A stretch of 5,781 nucleotides of DNA from Anaerolineae bacterium (lineage in GTDB: Bacteria; Chloroflexota; Anaerolineae; Anaerolineales; E44-bin32), in assembly GCA_030598885.1 (NCBI GenBank), contig JAUVOZ010000129.1:1-5781 (forward strand), in the 5' to 3' direction. Positions 5,594-5,781 of the stretch are shown piece by piece; the stretch's first letter is position 1; every line of letters begins with the position of its first letter. The notes beneath the pieces were generated by a model. The model ran no database searches. It had not been told where the DNA came from and saw only the letters and a program-made list of their open reading frames with translations. A program made the position numbers and the translations under genes.

Positions 5594-5621
5594 TTTACAG
5601 TACTATAGTACTGTATTTAAT
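5594..5621 (+). promoter_or_regulatory. Promoter of the right-edge gene with a palindromic operator in its spacer
   Basis: TTTACA (5594-5599, 5 of 6 to TTGACA), a 16-nt spacer and TTTAAT (5616-5621, 5 of 6 to TATAAT) predict a start near 5628, about 30 nt before the ATG at 5660. The perfect 20-bp palindrome TACAGTACTATAGTACTGTA occupies 5596-5615, so it fills the spacer. A dimeric repressor bound here would block the polymerase. The palindrome reminds me of operators of small winged-helix regulators (GntR/YtrA-like or BlaI-like), but the regulator is not in the window. A weaker leftward promoter (TTAAAT 5620-5615, 17 nt, TAAAAT 5597-5592) overlaps the same palindrome and could serve the WD40-like gene. 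Confidence 0.65.
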
Positions 5622-5659
5622 GAGGATCTACGGAATGTAGCAGGTCTAGAAGGATTCTG

Positions 5660-5781
5660 ATGAAACGCGCTTATTGGGCGACTGTCATTATATTGCTGAT
5701 TGCTGGCTCAGCTTATGTGGTATGGGCAGATTACACCGGTCCGGATCGCACGACGACGGAGCAGGTACGTGCTCCGAGGAA
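5660..5781 (+). CDS. Exported or membrane-anchored protein of unknown function, N-terminal 40 codons
   Basis: The frame is open from the ATG at 5660 to the right edge. AAGGA (5650-5654) lies 5 nt before the ATG. The product begins MKRAYW, followed by a hydrophobic segment (about 7-22) and WADYTGPDRTTTEQVRAP. This looks like a signal peptide with a possible AxA-like cut near the WAD sequence, or an uncleaved anchor. No lipobox cysteine is seen in the visible part. I do not recognise the family from 40 residues. The strong operator-promoter arrangement upstream suggests a regulated gene or operon continuing to the right. Confidence 0.7.
   Translation, partial: MKRAYWATVIILLIAGSAYVVWADYTGPDRTTTEQVRAPR

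Overview
The window looks like ordinary chromosomal DNA from a free-living bacterium, most plausibly Chloroflexota of the Anaerolineae type. This is inference from style, not from a marker gene. Two lipoproteins carry long Pro/Thr/Ser-rich linkers just after the lipidated cysteine. There is a Tat-type L,D-transpeptidase, a DUF4282 membrane protein, and intergenic repeats rich in CCTTCGAC/GTCGAAGG words. Base composition is moderate, and there are no tRNA, rRNA, CRISPR, transposase or phage genes.

Layout, left to right. At 1-448 (minus) is the N-terminal 149 codons of a radical SAM enzyme that runs off the left edge. At 507-1583 (minus), 58 nt upstream of it, is a Tat-exported YkuD L,D-transpeptidase with a possible leaderless promoter. 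A 663-nt divergent gap follows, made of an AT-rich stretch, repeat copy A (1830-2048) and a small hairpin. At 2247-3311 (plus) is a BMP/PnrA-like substrate-binding lipoprotein. At 3499-3771 (plus) is a 90-residue DUF4282 membrane protein with its own promoter candidates, a strong ribosome binding site and a clear intrinsic terminator. The convergent gap 3772-4252 holds that terminator and two head-to-tail repeat copies, C and B. At 4253-5449 (minus) is a seven-bladed WD40-like lipoprotein. A divergent gap holds a perfect 20-bp palindrome inside the spacer of a promoter candidate. At 5660 (plus) begins an exported or membrane-anchored protein cut by the right edge.

Four of the six genes encode envelope proteins (transpeptidase, two lipoproteins, DUF4282 protein) and the right-edge product also has an N-terminal membrane segment, but nothing shows that they form one pathway. 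The BMP-like protein has no ABC permease or ATPase beside it here. The most informative non-coding signals are the palindromic operator at 5596-5615 and the repeat family, whose A and B copies show a compensatory base-pair change in the same hairpin stem. I do not see a clearly new multi-gene system.
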